DNA of 64,000 nt from Plectrocnemia conspersa (lineage: Eukaryota; Arthropoda; Insecta; Trichoptera; Polycentropodidae): the NCBI GenBank assembly GCA_009617715.1, contig VTFK01000458.1:178329-242328 (forward strand), given 5' to 3'. The notes beneath the pieces are model-generated. The model worked only from the letters and a program-made list of their open reading frames with translations, had not been told where the DNA came from and did no database searches. The position numbers and the translations under genes were made by a program. This document shows, piece after piece, positions 23,701-36,386 of this stretch (its first letter is position 1; each line of letters starts with the position of its first letter).

Positions 23701-26700
23701 ATTGTAAATTTTGCGATAAATAACATAAACACAATTTGTTAACAAAATATATACAAAAACAGGGATGTCATTTCAGCTTTTTCCAGGAGAGGGGACAGTT
23801 AAGCAGTCAGTAGACGTTTTTTAATATTTCATTAAAATTCACAAGATTTTATTAAATGACATGTATTTTTTTTAAATTCAAGGGGGTCCCTGTTCTTATC
23901 CCACGTCAAAAGCAATAAAATCGTGCCGTCGCCGTAGTAGTGGGTACGCTCGGTAATCTAACGTTCATACTACGACTTTTATAATAATATTACAAATTAA
24001 ATGAGGAACATATAAACCGAATTTCGATCAATAGGAGAACGCAAAAAACAATTATCACTTCCCAGAAGTAAAATATTCACGTCAAAAGCAATAAAATCGT
24101 GTCGGTGCCTTCGTAGTGGAAACGCTCGGTGACGAGCGTTCCCACTGCGATGGCGTAGACACGATTTTATTGTTTTTGATGTGGATTTTTGACTTATGAG
24201 AAGTGATAATTGTTTTTTTGTGCTCTCCTATTGGGCAAAATTCGGTTTATATGTTCCTCATTTAGTTTTTAACATTATTATAAGAGTCGTAATATGAACG
24301 CTAGATAACCGAGTGTTCCCACTGCGACGGCGATGACACAATTTTATTGCTTTTGATACAGATTCTAATCAGGAAAATGCATGTCATTTAATGAAATCAC
24401 AGTTCGTACAGAATTGTTATTTTTGTAAAACAATTGACATTTTTTGACGCGTTGAGCGGTGCTTAAGCAATCCATTTCGTAAATTTATTGTTGCAAACTT
24501 ACGTTTGAAACTTTGAACACGCGTGATTATTGACAGCCGTCTGATTTACAGTGCTGCAATCACAGGAAACACGAATTGGATCACCGTGTTCCTTTTCAAT
24601 ATAATAATGTTACAGTCTATTTATTTTCACAAAAACATGTTCACTAAACTAAAAATTTCTGCCATGTGATTGATCGTTACCCCAGGGGGCGGTACCGTTA
24701 AATGTAAGTACACAGGGCGGTATTGCTTTGTTGTTATTGAACTGCGATCGTCGAGACTATTATCTTAACGGTGCTTTTGCTAATGTTATAGTTGTATACA
24801 TGTTATTTATTATAATCCCCATTTTGATTTTATGTATTTCTAAAGTTATTGCTGTTTAAATTTAGTATTGTGAACTCTCTTGTAGTACAGCTATTGCATT
24901 TTTCTTAAATTACGTATATAATTGCTTAATGTCAATAAATATAAACGTATGCCAAAGATTTTGTGCAGTAAATATAAATGTGAAATATATGCTAAATATA
25001 CCAGTTATTTTTCTACAAAACGCAAAATTAAATAGCGAAAAATGCGAGATTGAAATAAAATATATTATATTTTAATATTATATTAGTTGTATATTTGTCG
25101 GTTAGCTTAGTTTTCCTACAATTTAACCTTAAAAATGTTATATTAAAATAATATTTCAATCCCAGGTTAGAGTATGAAAGATATCTATCTATGCAGGTAT
25201 TTTGTTCAGGGATTTGAATGCTCAACAATGTGCAAAGGGTTAAGATTACGAAGTTAAATCGAAAATACAAAATAACAAATATTTATCGAGATACAAATAT
25301 CTAAGATAATAAGACATATTTCATGTTTTTTTTTTAAATTAAAGGAAAATCTTCAACAAGATTTTCAACATAGGGGATAAATTAAATTTTATACTTTGGC
25401 CTACTAAATAAAATAATTCATCACCTACTTATTATACCATCGTTTTAATGATTTTAAAACTAGAATCGAACAATTTTGGAATTTCCTAGATTTCGCGATT
25501 TTTATTATATACAAAACCGGTCTTGCGTTGATATACATATTTTTAAATCTTGTTATGCATATTTTTGCACGTATCTGGTTAAAGAGAAAATATAAAAAAT
25601 AATATATTTATTTTTCATTTAGGAGATCCGACAATTTCGGGAAACTTGAAACCTTCGCCAGAAAGTTTAGATGCCATCCGGGAATCACTGGAATCCATGA
25701 ATTTTAACGGGTAAATATTAATATCACATATATATAAATCATTGAATATGTGAATAAAATATATATTTTTATTTAGATACTCACCGAGCACAGGATATAT
25801 GGAATCTAGAGCTGCTGTGGCAAAATATAGCAGTTTTCAAAATTTTGACATCCATCCGGAAAATGTAATTTTATGCAGTGGTTGCTCTCACGCTTTGGAC
25901 CTTTGTATCACAGCTTTAGCTCCTCCAGGATACAATATTTTAGTGCCTAGACCCGGATTTTCAATATATAAAACTTTGGCAGACGGTTCAGGGATACAAG
26001 TAAAATATTATAATCTATTGGTAAGTACACATAGCGTAAAAAATATTTTAAATTGTAGTAAATATTAGGTTGGTAGGAAAATAATTGCATTGTATTGCAG
26101 AATGCGCTACTTTAGTATTGCGCACTCTTTATGATGCCCTAAACCGCAGCTGGCTCCATAATATGATTTTAGGCGTTATGCGTCAATGCAATGGATTGCG
26201 GCTCTAAAAAGTACAGGCACACATTTGTCAAGCAATTTTGATTTCAAAGCTGTTTTAAGTGGTCTTTGGTGCAAGATTTTGAATTATTGCGTGGTTCTGA
26301 TTTTACCTAACATCTTCAGTTAGTCGTTATCAACAAAAAATACATTCTCATGTTATCATTATCGCTATCAATTGAAAAAACAAAACATTAAAGATGAATA
26401 TCGGTCCACTTAAAAACATGGGTCAAAAATCATTTCAAGCCCATGGGCTGTAATTTTGTTACATCTGTATTGTAGTAAAAAAATAAAACAAGATACACAA
26501 ATCGCGAAAATTTCAGATGTTTTTGATTTTTTTTAACCAATATTCAGCCAGATGACATTAATATTATATTCAACTAGATATTTCATAAAAATCTGTAAAT
26601 TTTCTGTAGGGAATCTTTAATTATGCGGATAAGCGAATGAGGAACTTTAGGAGCTAGACGGTGTCAAAGGCCTTTTCTATATCTAGAAGAGCCATGCCCA

Positions 26701-29700
26701 TTTCTTTCCTGATATTCTTTTTTCATGTATAAACTCGGACTAATATAATTTTTTTATATAAACTGAGCTGGTGTGCCATCGAATGACATGATTGAAAACT
26801 TGTGTTGATATAAGACTGATTGGGTCGGTAGCTTAAAGTTTATGATGGATTTGTTTTTGTATATACTATTTAATGAATCATTGCTATTGTTAAGCAAATC
26901 TTGATGCTTTTCAGGAAGATCAACAATGGAAAGTGGACATAGCAGATTTAGAAAATAAAATAGACGATAAAACGACGGCTATCGTTATCATAAACCCTTC
27001 TAACCCTTGCGGATCTGTATACAACGCCGAACACTTGACTGAAATTTTGAAAGTAGCCGAAAGGAACTATCTTCCGATAATCGCCGACGAGATTTACGAA
27101 CACTTAGTCTTCCCAGGACACAAATTCGTGCCGATAGGATCGTTGTCTGAAAATGTTCCTATCCTCTCATGCAGTGGGTTAACCAAAAGATTTTTGGTGC
27201 CAGGTTGGAGATTGGGATGGATCATAATACACGACAGACACAACGCTTTGTCAGCTACCGTAAAAGGCGGATTGGTTAACCTATCTCAGAGGATAATCGG
27301 TAGTAACACTTTGGTACAAGGAGCTATCCCAAAAATTTTGGAAAACACACCTCAGGGCTTTCACGACAATGTCATAAATTTAATATACGTAAGTTTCAAT
27401 AATGATAGTTTTTATATTCGTATAGATTTTACTTTAGTTTCGACGTTTTTAGCACCATGCCAAAATAGCTTTCGACACATTGAAGAGGGTCAAAGGATTA
27501 AACCCAATAATGCCAGCTGGAGCCATGTATATGATGGTAGGAATCAACGTGGATTTATTCCCAAGGATCAAAGACGATTTGGAGTTTGTCGAGAAGTTAA
27601 TGTCTGAGCAATCCGTATTTTGTCTGCCTGGAAAGGTTTGTACATTTTTATAAACATAAGTTATATTCAGGGCTTAAAATGGTTCAATGTAAATTGAAAC
27701 TCTAAAAAATATAGCTTCATTTCGTAACAACCAGCATATACATATTTACTATTATAATTCCAATCAATCACTACAGATTATGTTTTCCTATATTTTCCTA
27801 ATCTCACGAAAAAATATCGTGATAAATAATTAAAATAAAATCTGAAAATATAATAATTTAAACAGGAAAGTCATCAGGGGAGGGGCAGAAGTTGACTAGT
27901 GTCAGTGTTAGTTTCTTAAATATTTCGATACCACGTATGCTTGTTACCGAGCGTTCCCACTGAGACGGCACCGACACGATTTTATTGCTTTTGACGTGAT
28001 TTTTTTACTTCTGAGAAGGGATAATTGTTTTTGCGCCCTCCTATTGACCAAAATTCGGAATAAATATACTTTGATCAATACTCTCATATAAAAAGTCCGT
28101 AGTAATATCGGTAAGGATAGCTATCATATTTTTAAAACATGGTGTACTATCCAAACGCAGACAAACTATGGAGCAATATGCGAGATGCGACGCCTGACTT
28201 AAGCTTATTCTTCTGCTTATTTATCCCTGAGAGATGAGTTGGTTTAATTTGTATTTTAGACTTGATCTAATGATAGTTGCAGTGAAAACGTTCGTTACCG
28301 AGCGTTCTTACTGCGACGGCTCCAACACGATTATATTGCTTTTAACGTGAATTTTTGACTTCTGAGAAGAGATAATTGCTTTAGCGCCCTCCTATTGACC
28401 GAAATTCGGTTTGAATATACTTTGAGCAATACTCTCATATCAGAAGATCGTAGTAATATCGGTAAGAATAGCTATCATGTTTTTAAAACATAGTGTGATA
28501 TCGAAGTGCAGACAAATTATGGAGCAGTATGTTAAATGCGACATCGCTCTGTACTTCTTCTCCCGCTTATTTTACCCCTGATAGATGATTTGGTTTAGTT
28601 TGTATTTTGGATTTGACATAATGAGAATTCTAAAATTATATTAACTTTTAGAATTTTCATTAGGTCAAGTTAGTTTGGTTAATTCGTGTAGGTTAGGTTT
28701 GGGTTTAAACAGCAAATGGACGTTTTGCAACTGTCAAATAAAAGCAGCATATGATTTCACTAGCACATATCAGTTAAATTGAATCTACTGGTTTAAATTT
28801 TTTTATGACTTCACTAGTGAAATATATAGCTTTCACTGTAACATTATACATCGCATGTAAATAAATAAAAGTATGTAAATGTATATATTACTATTTATTA
28901 GCTAGCACCTGCCAGATTAATTATATTTTCACTGGTAAAAATATATATCTACCAGTGAAAATATATTCCGATATGATTTAACTGAAATGACATATTTAAA
29001 ATTTTTTTTTTTTTAAAGACACGTCTGAAAATATAACAGATCTAATTGTTTATTTTTAGGTATACCTAGGTTGTTTTTGATAGCACACCTGTATTCTAAC
29101 CAACTATTTAAAATTGCTAGGTCTACCTACCGCAAGTTAAATAAATAAAAAAATAAATTAAGAGTCCATAAAAGGTCAACTCCATCGATTGATTGTATAA
29201 TTTTACAATTTCAGGTCGCTTTACTTTGATATATTTCCCCCAAAGTTCCACTTCATCAATTGTACCTGCACCTACAATTTTTTTAAATACTATGTTGTAA
29301 CATTACAAAAGCATTACAACAGGGTAACAATCAACACCTACTAGTAGGTATTGTGACACACCAGATAAAAAGCGAAGTCTGGAAATCGGTAACATTTACA
29401 TTATTATAGCTTACATTTAGTAAATTGAAAATTAATAAAGCTGTATATTCAGTGGCGTAGCTATGGTGGGGCGGAGGGGGCGGGCCGCCCCGGGCGGCAC
29501 TTGCTTGGTGGCGGCATATTCGCGATGGAATCGTCTGGTGTGGTTCTTAACCCTGAATATACTAAAATTTATTAAATCTACGAATAGTATTAACAATAAT
29601 CAATTTATTATTTTAAAAAATGCTGATTTTATGACTCTGCAAAAAAGTGTAGGGGGGGGGCGGCAATTTTAAGGATTGCCCCGGGCGGCACATACCCTAG

Positions 29701-30009
29701 CTACGCCACTGTGTATATTAACCTTTAAATCGGTTCGGATTTTTTTTTATCAACCTGTATGTATATTATGTAATAAAAAAATGTTTCACTTAACGATCCA
29801 TTTCATTCCATTAATGTGACTATATAAATTATTTTCAGTGCTTCAACTACCCGAATTTCATTCGACTCGTTCTTACTATTCCTGAAGATTTGTTAATCGA
29901 AGCTTGCAGTAGGATAACTATGTTTTGCGACGAACACGTGTTGATAGAAAATCACATTAATAATATGAAACACATGATAGATTGTGAAAACATTAATGTA
30001 ATAGGATAA
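20797..30009 (+). CDS. TAT: Tyrosine aminotransferase (PLP-dependent, class I)
   Basis: Transfers the amino group of tyrosine to 2-oxoglutarate, the first step of tyrosine breakdown, and also feeds the insect cuticle-tyrosine balance. Exons 20797-20944, 25623-25710, 25777-26020, 26915-27388, 27453-27635 and 29839-30009 give about 435 residues (human enzyme 454). Landmarks: [10 protein letters not shown] and ALSIGDPT near the N-terminus, [17 protein letters not shown] (about 187), [10 protein letters not shown] (Asp about 218), the PLP lysine in [18 protein letters not shown] (Lys about 251), then GAMYMMVGI and [11 protein letters not shown]. Intron 1 uses a GC donor (GCAAGT at 20945). AATAAA at 30078-30083. 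Several introns are swollen by transposon copies. The assignment is firm and alternatives such as kynurenine aminotransferase fit less well. Confidence 0.93.
21324..21425. mobile_element. 102-bp mini-element with CAGGG ends (TAT intron 1)
   Basis: Starts CAGGGTTGTCATTAAGG and ends TTGACGTCCCTG, inverted versions of one another. The interior has the phrase TTTTGAATTTGGCTAG and CATGTCATTTCATTAAAT found in the other copies. It is among the most compact copies of this terminal-motif family and is useful for defining its ends. Confidence 0.6.
21430..21850. repeat. Single arm of the foldback family
   Basis: Carries the same left-arm order as 15990-16360: the AACCAAAAATTCTCGGGTTAT phrase, then the TTTCACTAGTGAA-type motifs, then GTCCATTTGCTGT. 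Only one orientation is present, so this copy has lost its partner arm. Confidence 0.6.
23761..23897. repeat. Fragment with CAGGGATGTCATTTCAG end
   Basis: Opens CAGGGATGTCATTTCAGC followed by a G-rich tract, and ends near GGGGTCCCTG. Same terminal family as 17549-17739 and 21324-21425. Confidence 0.45.
23905..24365. repeat. Large near-palindrome, foldback module, in TAT intron 1
   Basis: The two halves are inverted copies around a centre at about 24108-24126 (CGCTCGGTGACGAGCG). Each arm contains the recurring core: AGCAATAAAATCGTG (or its complement), a GAAGTGATAATT phrase, and the AATTCGGTTTATATG phrase. Arm length is about 200 bp. The same module recurs at 27943, 32370, 34170 and 55510. 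Confidence 0.75.
24400..24600 (-). mobile_element. Right-end fragment of a mariner element
   Basis: Matches the right parts of the mariner copies at 44047-45110 and 62940-63831 in order: GCGTTGAGCGGTGCTTAAGC, TTGAACACGCGTGATTATTG, ACAGCCGTCTGATTTACAG and CGAATTGGATCA. No coding portion is present. Confidence 0.65.
26085..26230 (+). mobile_element. Decayed LINE reverse-transcriptase scrap (TAT intron 3)
   Basis: Shares GTATTGCGCACTCTTTATGA with 37230-37250. The translated phrase LRTLYDAL followed by a basic VQ-like segment matches the C-terminal part of jockey/CR1-type reverse transcriptases. Stops interrupt it. Confidence 0.5.
27943..28640 (+). repeat. Direct tandem pair of the foldback module, 351-bp period (TAT intron 5)
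   Basis: Copy 1 starts GTTACCGAGCGTTCCCACTG at 27943 and copy 2 starts with the same word, slightly changed, at 28294. Both run through the ATTGCTTTTGACGTG phrase, the AATTCGG phrase, the AGTAATATCGGTAAG phrase and the CTATGGAGCAATATGCGAGA phrase in the same order. After copy 2 the TTTCACTAGTGAAA-rich tail follows to about 28990. A CAGGAAAGTCATC start near 27865 may be the outer end. Confidence 0.75.
29450..29711. mobile_element. hAT-type MITE, 262 bp, with perfect target duplication
   Basis: Inverted ends CAGTGGCGTAGCTA and TAGCTACGCCACTG. The 8-bp target duplication TGTATATT is exact on both sides (29442-29449 and 29712-29719). Subterminal regions are GC-rich (CCCCGGGCGGCAC on the left, the same word on the right). 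The intact duplication means a comparatively recent insertion into TAT intron 5. Confidence 0.92.
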
Positions 30010-30329
30010 GTAGATTTAATTATAAATATATAAATTTAAGTATATAATAATCGAATATATGTATAGGCTCTCTATTTAATAAATAAATTTTGTATTATTC
30101 TGCATTTTATTTCTGCGGTTTTCTATCATGTCTGGAGCGACATGTGCAATAATCTTTACTACCTTCAAACAAATATTATAATAATTGTAATCTTACGCTT
30201 AGTTTGTGCTTGAAACTCTTGAGGACGCATTTTATCACGCTCAGTGATATATTTATTAACTGCAGCGTAGTGGTGGAAATATTGGATAGAATATTATATT
30301 CAAATTAAAGGTTTATGCTATGTAATGTT

Positions 30330-30990
30330 TTGGGTTTATATTATAAAAAAAGTTATGGATAACTTTATTATATAAATAGTTTATAATGCAAGATATTTTG
30401 GAGTAACTGTAGATAAAAAAATTAAGGAACATTGTAATTACATATTAAAAAAAATAATAGAAAAATATATAAAGTATAAAGACAAAAAAAATCTACAATA
30501 GTACTATATTGCCCCACTTTAATTATTGTGCAACAATATTAGATATGCTTAATAAATTAGTTAAAACTATATTGAAAAATTACAAAATAGGGCAATGAGA
30601 GTAGTTTTAAATAAAAATAGATTCACTAGTTGTTGAAGTATGATTGAAAGATTGGAATGGTTGGATGTTCAGAAAATATTGAAAATGAATGTTTTAGTAT
30701 TTATATATAAGCTAGAAAATGATATGTAACATAGTATTTTAATTAAAAATAAAATGTATATAGATTAAATATTAGAAATAGAGACAATTTAATGATAATT
30801 AGGTATAAGAAAACGAGTACAGCCAGGGGAAATGTACGGAGGTGTGAATTTGTAAATAAATTATAATATAAAGTATTTTTTTATTTTCTGTTTATGTTTA
30901 TATTATGTTTTATATGTATGTTTTGATTAAATTTGTTTAGTGTATAAACAAATATCTATATTAGCTTAATAAATTAATAAAATAAATAAA
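30330..30990 (+). mobile_element. Decayed LINE, 3' reverse-transcriptase part and tail
   Basis: Broken frames read HFNYCATIL, KNYKIGQ and a later LEWL/FIYK-like segment, the usual order of the C-terminal end of jockey/CR1-type LINE reverse transcriptases. Many stops interrupt it. It ends in an AAATAAATAAA-type tail near 30990. Confidence 0.6.
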
Positions 30991-33291
30991 TGTGTGGTAC
31001 TATGGGCACCGATTTATTTGGCTACACTGGCAACACACTGACGTAGCGACGGCGAGAGTAACACCGGTTTGGCAACGCAATGACCTTAATATTTGTTATT
31101 TTTCTGGTCAAATTCAAAGCAGTATCCCTCTCCCTTCAAATGACGTCCCTGCTTATTGATCGGGAAAGTAGCCATCAGGACTGTGTTTTATCCTAAGACG
31201 TGAATATATTTTGAAGGTGTGTTCAAGAAGTGATGCAATTATTTCGTAACATCTTCATTTGTGATTCATAAAATTTGTCTTGAATTATCAATGTAAAACA
31301 TGTGACAGCAATATTAACAGATCGTTCAGAGAGCATTACGAAAATAAAACTCCGCGACAACAATCCCAATAACTTCACCAACCAACAAGTAGAACTTCAC
31401 ACACCTGTGAAGACTCTCTGACTTTTAAGAGCCGCGTATAGTACAAAACTATTTCGATACTGTGGTAAATTATATGTATTAAATAAATTATCTTTTCATG
31501 CGTCTAATTGGTTGTAAAGTCACACCCCTTGTGCCTCAAAATCTAAAATTATTTATTTTTTTCCGAAGAAATAATAAATAAATATGCAGACATTTGTCGG
31601 AGAAATTCTCGCCTCTGATACAAATTAAGTCTAAACGAATTATCAATAAACAAAGGCCATGACTCGCCGACATTTTCAGTAATAACCGGTTTGATGACAG
31701 AGAAAGAAGACAGAATAGGCTTAATTTTACAATATGACTTATAAAATGGTGCGGTCGATACAATGAATTTGTGTGAGTAGGGTCGATTTTAGATTGTTTA
31801 ATAAAATACAATATATGCGTATTTGTTATAGAAGTAAAAATATCTGGATTGAAAAAAAATAACATATGTCCACCAAAGCTAATTCGTATTACACAGGAAG
31901 GCATAGCATAGCATCAGTAACTGCGTCAGTACTTCGAGTGCAGTTGAAAAATGTCAGGTTTTTACAGAACCAAACAAAAAAGAAGCAGGATAACACACCA
32001 AACATGTATGTTCAACCAATATGATAATAAAAATAGTATTTTTTAAAGGGAAAAAGTAGTATCATTAAAAGTGATTTTAATATTCCGTCCGTCTTATATT
32101 CATGTATGAAGATTGACTTCACCTGCTCATTATTAAATTGGTCGGATGTTAATTGTGTCAATAATATATATAGCTGATTTAATTTTAATGTATATTAATT
32201 GCGATGACGTCACAAAATAATGATTATCAGAGAGCTCGCATTGGGTTCAAACAACTAAAATCATATATATTTATAAATTAAAAACGTCTATCCATTACAT
32301 TTAAGGATGGAAGTTCTGGAAGATTTTGGCAACATCAGCGGTTTGCTGTCTAGTAATTTGATCAATAGGAGTCAATCGTGGCGGCGCCGTCGCAGTGGGA
32401 ACGCTCGGTAACGAACGTTCTCACTGCAACTATCATTAGATCAAGTCTAAAAAACAAACTAAGCCAACTCATCTCTCAGTGATAAATAAGCAGATAAACT
32501 TGTGCGGCGGCACAATTTTATTGCTTTTGACGTGGATTTTTGACTTCTGAGAAGGGATAATTGTTTTTTGTGTTCTCCTATTGGTCAAAATTCGGTTAAT
32601 ATGTTCTTCATTTAATTTGTAATATTATAATAAAAGTCGTAATATGAACCATAGACTACTGTGCGTACCCACTACTACGGCGACGGCACGATTTTATTGC
32701 TTTTGACGTGGATTTTTGACTTCTGAGAAGGATTAATTGATTATTGCACCATCCTATTGGTCAAAATTCGGTTAAGATATGCTTCATTCGATTCTCACTT
32801 ATTGTAAGTCGTAATATTGTAATAAAAAATCTGAAAAATTTATTTTTTTAATTAACAATTCGCAAATTATAATTCAAAAATAATTATAAATTATTATAAT
32901 AAATAATTCCCAGCCCATGAATAACTCTCTGCAATTCAATGCCTTTATTTTAAATGAATGTACAAACAAGCGTTTCATGAAATGAAATTAATGTACATAA
33001 TTCTTAAAATAAATTCCTGTGAAAATATTCGCATTTTAACAATTTTAAATCATTAATTGTTTTACACATTTTTACATGTACGCGGAATATATACCACCGG
33101 AGCGCTTTGATTAAAAAAATGTGTTATTGCATATGTTTAATATATTGGGTTGAATACCCCTGCAAACTTAAAGGTGCAGGCAAAGGCGTCTAGCTGCGCG
33201 CGCATCCAAATATTTAGAGGATTTGGTGTTCCGGAGGTGCTGCTCAGTTTCGGACGCGTCGACCCGCCTGGGATAGTTAATCTCTCCAATC
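30991..33291. other. Intergenic TAT to RDH, mostly repeats
   Basis: Contains a fragment ending TGACGTCCCTGC near 31140-31152 (same terminal family as 21324). Foldback modules in both orientations lie at about 32370-32830, joined by the CGCTCGGTAACGAACGTT junction. The minus-strand frame of 122 codons at 31536-31904 shows no family features and is probably chance. The final 150 bases before 33292 are GC-richer and likely hold the promoter and 5' UTR of the dehydrogenase gene. Confidence 0.5.
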
Positions 33292-36138
33292 ATGTCGGAC
33301 TGCATGTTTTGCTCTCCCTGGTTAATGGGCGTCGTTCTGTTTCTGATCATTACGAGAATCTGGTTGAAACTGACGACCGGCAGATTTAAGGAAAATGTGC
33401 GCATGCGCGGCATCACTGCGATCGTCACTGGCGCCAATTCGGGTGACGTTCAAATATCTAACACTTTCAGCTCCTACCCGTATATATAAGTTTCTTTTAT
33501 TTTGTGTAAATAATATTATTTACACTCATACAATTACTAATAAATTAAAATCTTCTTAAAATAAAAGCCGCGTAGTGAAAAAATTGCAATATCACACAGA
33601 CTGTAAAATTACTATAATTGTTAAAAGATAGAGAAATACTAGGCCGCGCAGCGCAAAATTGTTGGATATTTTACAGATAAATTACCATTTTTGGTCTTAT
33701 CACCTCATAATATGACCATTGATACTAACCATAGCAGTACCGGAATTTCAATTTAACCCTATGGACTCCAAAGGTTTTGTGAATTTGTCAATAATTATAT
33801 TAACAATGTAAAAAATAGAATTAGGTATTTAAGACATGTCAACAAAAAAAAAAAACAAATTGACGCATTCACTTATATGGTTTGTGTACAATTTATTTAA
33901 TTTTGTAATTTCCATCCGTTAGTAAGTTGGTGATGTGGCACAGTATCACATATTTTATAAGCAAACTTGGACGAATGAGAGATAAGGCAAATTAATAGTC
34001 AATCGCGGTATTATTTAGCTCCACCTCCAATTCAACTCCGCATATATTTTCAAGATTGACAACTGTCTGATAATTACAAAGAATAGTTCAAACAATTTTT
34101 ATTCGATAAAGTGCTTATTTTTATAAAACTTTTGAAGTAAAGGGCTTTTTGTGGTAATTTTCGAAAGTGCATGGCTATTATGACGGCGACGGCATGATTT
34201 TATTGCCTTTGGTGTGGATTTTTCACTTCTGAGAAGGGATAATTTATTTTTGCGCTTTCCTATTGGTCAAAATTTCCTCTTATTCCAAGTCATAATATTG
34301 TAATAAAAAGTCTTAATATGAACGCTAAATAACCGACGGCACGATTTCATTGCTTTTGTCGTGGATTCTAAATAGGGATCTGTTTAAATTTGAAAATTTG
34401 AGAAACTACCACTGACTAGCCAACTTTTGCCCCTCCCTCCATGAAAAAAACTGAAATGACTTTCATGTCGCCGACACATTTTATTGTTTTTGACGTGAAT
34501 TTTTGACTTCTGAGAAGAGATAATTGTTTTTGGTTAAAATTAGGTTTAGATATGTTTCATTCGATTCTCATCTATTATAAGTCGTAATATTGTTATAAAA
34601 ATCTTAATATGAACACTAAATAACATTGCGTTTCCACTGCGATAGGCATTCCCCCCCTTTAAATTTTGCCATAAAAATGAATGACATTTAATGAAATACT
34701 TTGGTGATATTAAAAAAACGACTACTGACTGTTCAACTTTCCCCCCCCCCTGGAAAAATCTGAAATGACATCCCTGACTACTTAATAGTTTTATACTTTC
34801 GTAGGAAAGTAACAATAATCTCTGTTCAGTTAAAAATGTGATTGCTAATATTTATTATTATAGGAATCGGAGCTGAAGTTGTGAGAGATTTCGCTCGTCG
34901 CGGAGCTCGAGTTGTGATGGCATGTCGCGACATGAAAAAAGCGGAAAAAGTCAAACATGAAATTGTCTTAGAAACTAACAATAACAACATCTCTGTACGT
35001 CTCAGACGAACATACATATACATATATGTATACTTCACATAATTGATCTATTTCATTTCAGTTGAAGCACATCGACTTTGCATCTCTCGCAAGTGTGAGA
35101 CAGTGTGCCAAAGAAATCCTAGCCGAAGAATCTTCGATTCATATTTTATTGAACAACGCTGCTGTAATGGCACACACCAAAACCAAAACCGACGATGGAA
35201 TCGACACCATGATGCAAATAAACCACTTTGGACCGTTCTTATTTACAAACTTACTCCTAGGTTGGTTATCAAATATATTTTTATCTGCTTTTGAATGGTA
35301 ATTCGAAATATGTGAGTCCTTAGAGAAAAAAATTGGTGTAGCTCAGATGCAAAGCACACTTTTCTTATTATGAAATTAATACATTTATTCAGTTTTACAC
35401 GTTATTACGTTATGTTCACCTTCTAGACGTTTCCGATAATTCCAGTGTGTTCATCTAAAATTTAGTCTCGTTGTTATATAAATGTGATCTTTACTTAATT
35501 AATTTTAATTTAATAAAATAGCACGCCTCAAAGAATCAGCACCTAGTCGTATTGTGAACGTAGCATCAGATCTCTATAAATTGGCTGCCAATGACCTTAA
35601 TCATCCAGATTTGAGCTGCTCAAAAAATGCGACCGTAGCATACGGAACTTCTAAATTCTGCAGTATACTGTCATATATTGATTTGGCTGAAAAATTGCGC
35701 AATACCGGTAATAAAAAGCTCTTACTAATCTTAGCACATTATATTACATATCTATTGCATTATGTGTTTGTTAGGCGTCACCGTAAACTCTGTAACTCCC
35801 GGCGTTGCCTTGACTGATATAAACAGAGATATGGCAGCTTGGATGAGGATACCTTGGAATTTTATCTGCAAATATTTCATGAAGGTACCACAGGTGAATA
35901 TAATTAAATATAATGATGATATTGACTGATCTTTTTTTTATAGAGTGCAGAGGAAGGTGCTCAAACTCTAATCTATGCGTCGATATCGCCAGCTATTAAA
36001 AATGAAACTGGAAATTATTATAAGGATTGCGAATTGTGTCCCTTTTTAGAACAGGTCAAGATCAAAAGTACCGGTAGAAGGATTTGGGATCATAGCGAAA
36101 AAGTAGTGGCTTTGAAGGATGATGAGAAATTTTATTAA
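33292..36138 (+). CDS. Short-chain dehydrogenase, retinol dehydrogenase 11-14-like
   Basis: Membrane-anchored NADP(H)-type SDR of the RDH11-14 group, which reduces or oxidises retinoid and other aldehydes/alcohols, usually at the ER. Exons 33292-33442, 34864-34994, 35062-35260, 35522-35707, 35775-35884 (or to 35893) and 35944-36138 give 323 residues, or 326 with the later donor. Residues about 10-22 form a hydrophobic signal-anchor. The cofactor motif TGxxxGxG is completed across intron 1 (TGANSG then IG, about 46-53). NNAAVM, the Ser in VNVASD (about 176) and the catalytic YGTSK (Tyr about 201, Lys about 205) are all present. The shorter exon 5 gives KSAEEGAQT, which fits the family better. 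AATAAA at 36162-36167. Exact substrate cannot be told from sequence. Confidence 0.9.
34170..34560. repeat. Foldback-module copies in RDH intron 1
   Basis: Two partial copies of the GACGTGGATTTTTGACTTCT / GAGAAGGGATAATT phrase lie at about 34200-34270 and 34490-34560, each followed by an AATTCGG-type phrase, separated by a block with TTTTGCCCCTCCCTC. Direct orientation. Confidence 0.6.
34640..34778. mobile_element. Short element ending in TGAAATGACATCCCTG
   Basis: The right end is the exact complement of the CAGGGATGTCATTTCA terminus. The interior has poly-C tracts at 34651-34657 and 34741-34750 and the phrase GAATGACATTTAATGAAATA. The left end is less clear. Confidence 0.45.
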
Positions 36139-36386
36139 TATTTTGTAGATTAAATAATATAAATAAATAATCATTTTTTACACAGATATTGTTATTTTTG
36201 CTTTGTAAGTATTTTCAACCGGGCCAGGACTAGACATTTTGTCACCTGAGGAAAAAAGGACAAATTTGCGCCTCTGTAGTTTTAATTATTTACTCTCAAT
36301 ATATATAATATTAAGCAAAAATAAGATTTGGGAACAAAATAGTTTTATTAATATTTAAGAAATGTAAACACAGTAATAGTACGATA

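Noticed and set aside
31536..31904. 122-codon minus-strand frame
   Set aside because: No recognisable domain, low-complexity hydrophobic composition, no splice or promoter context.
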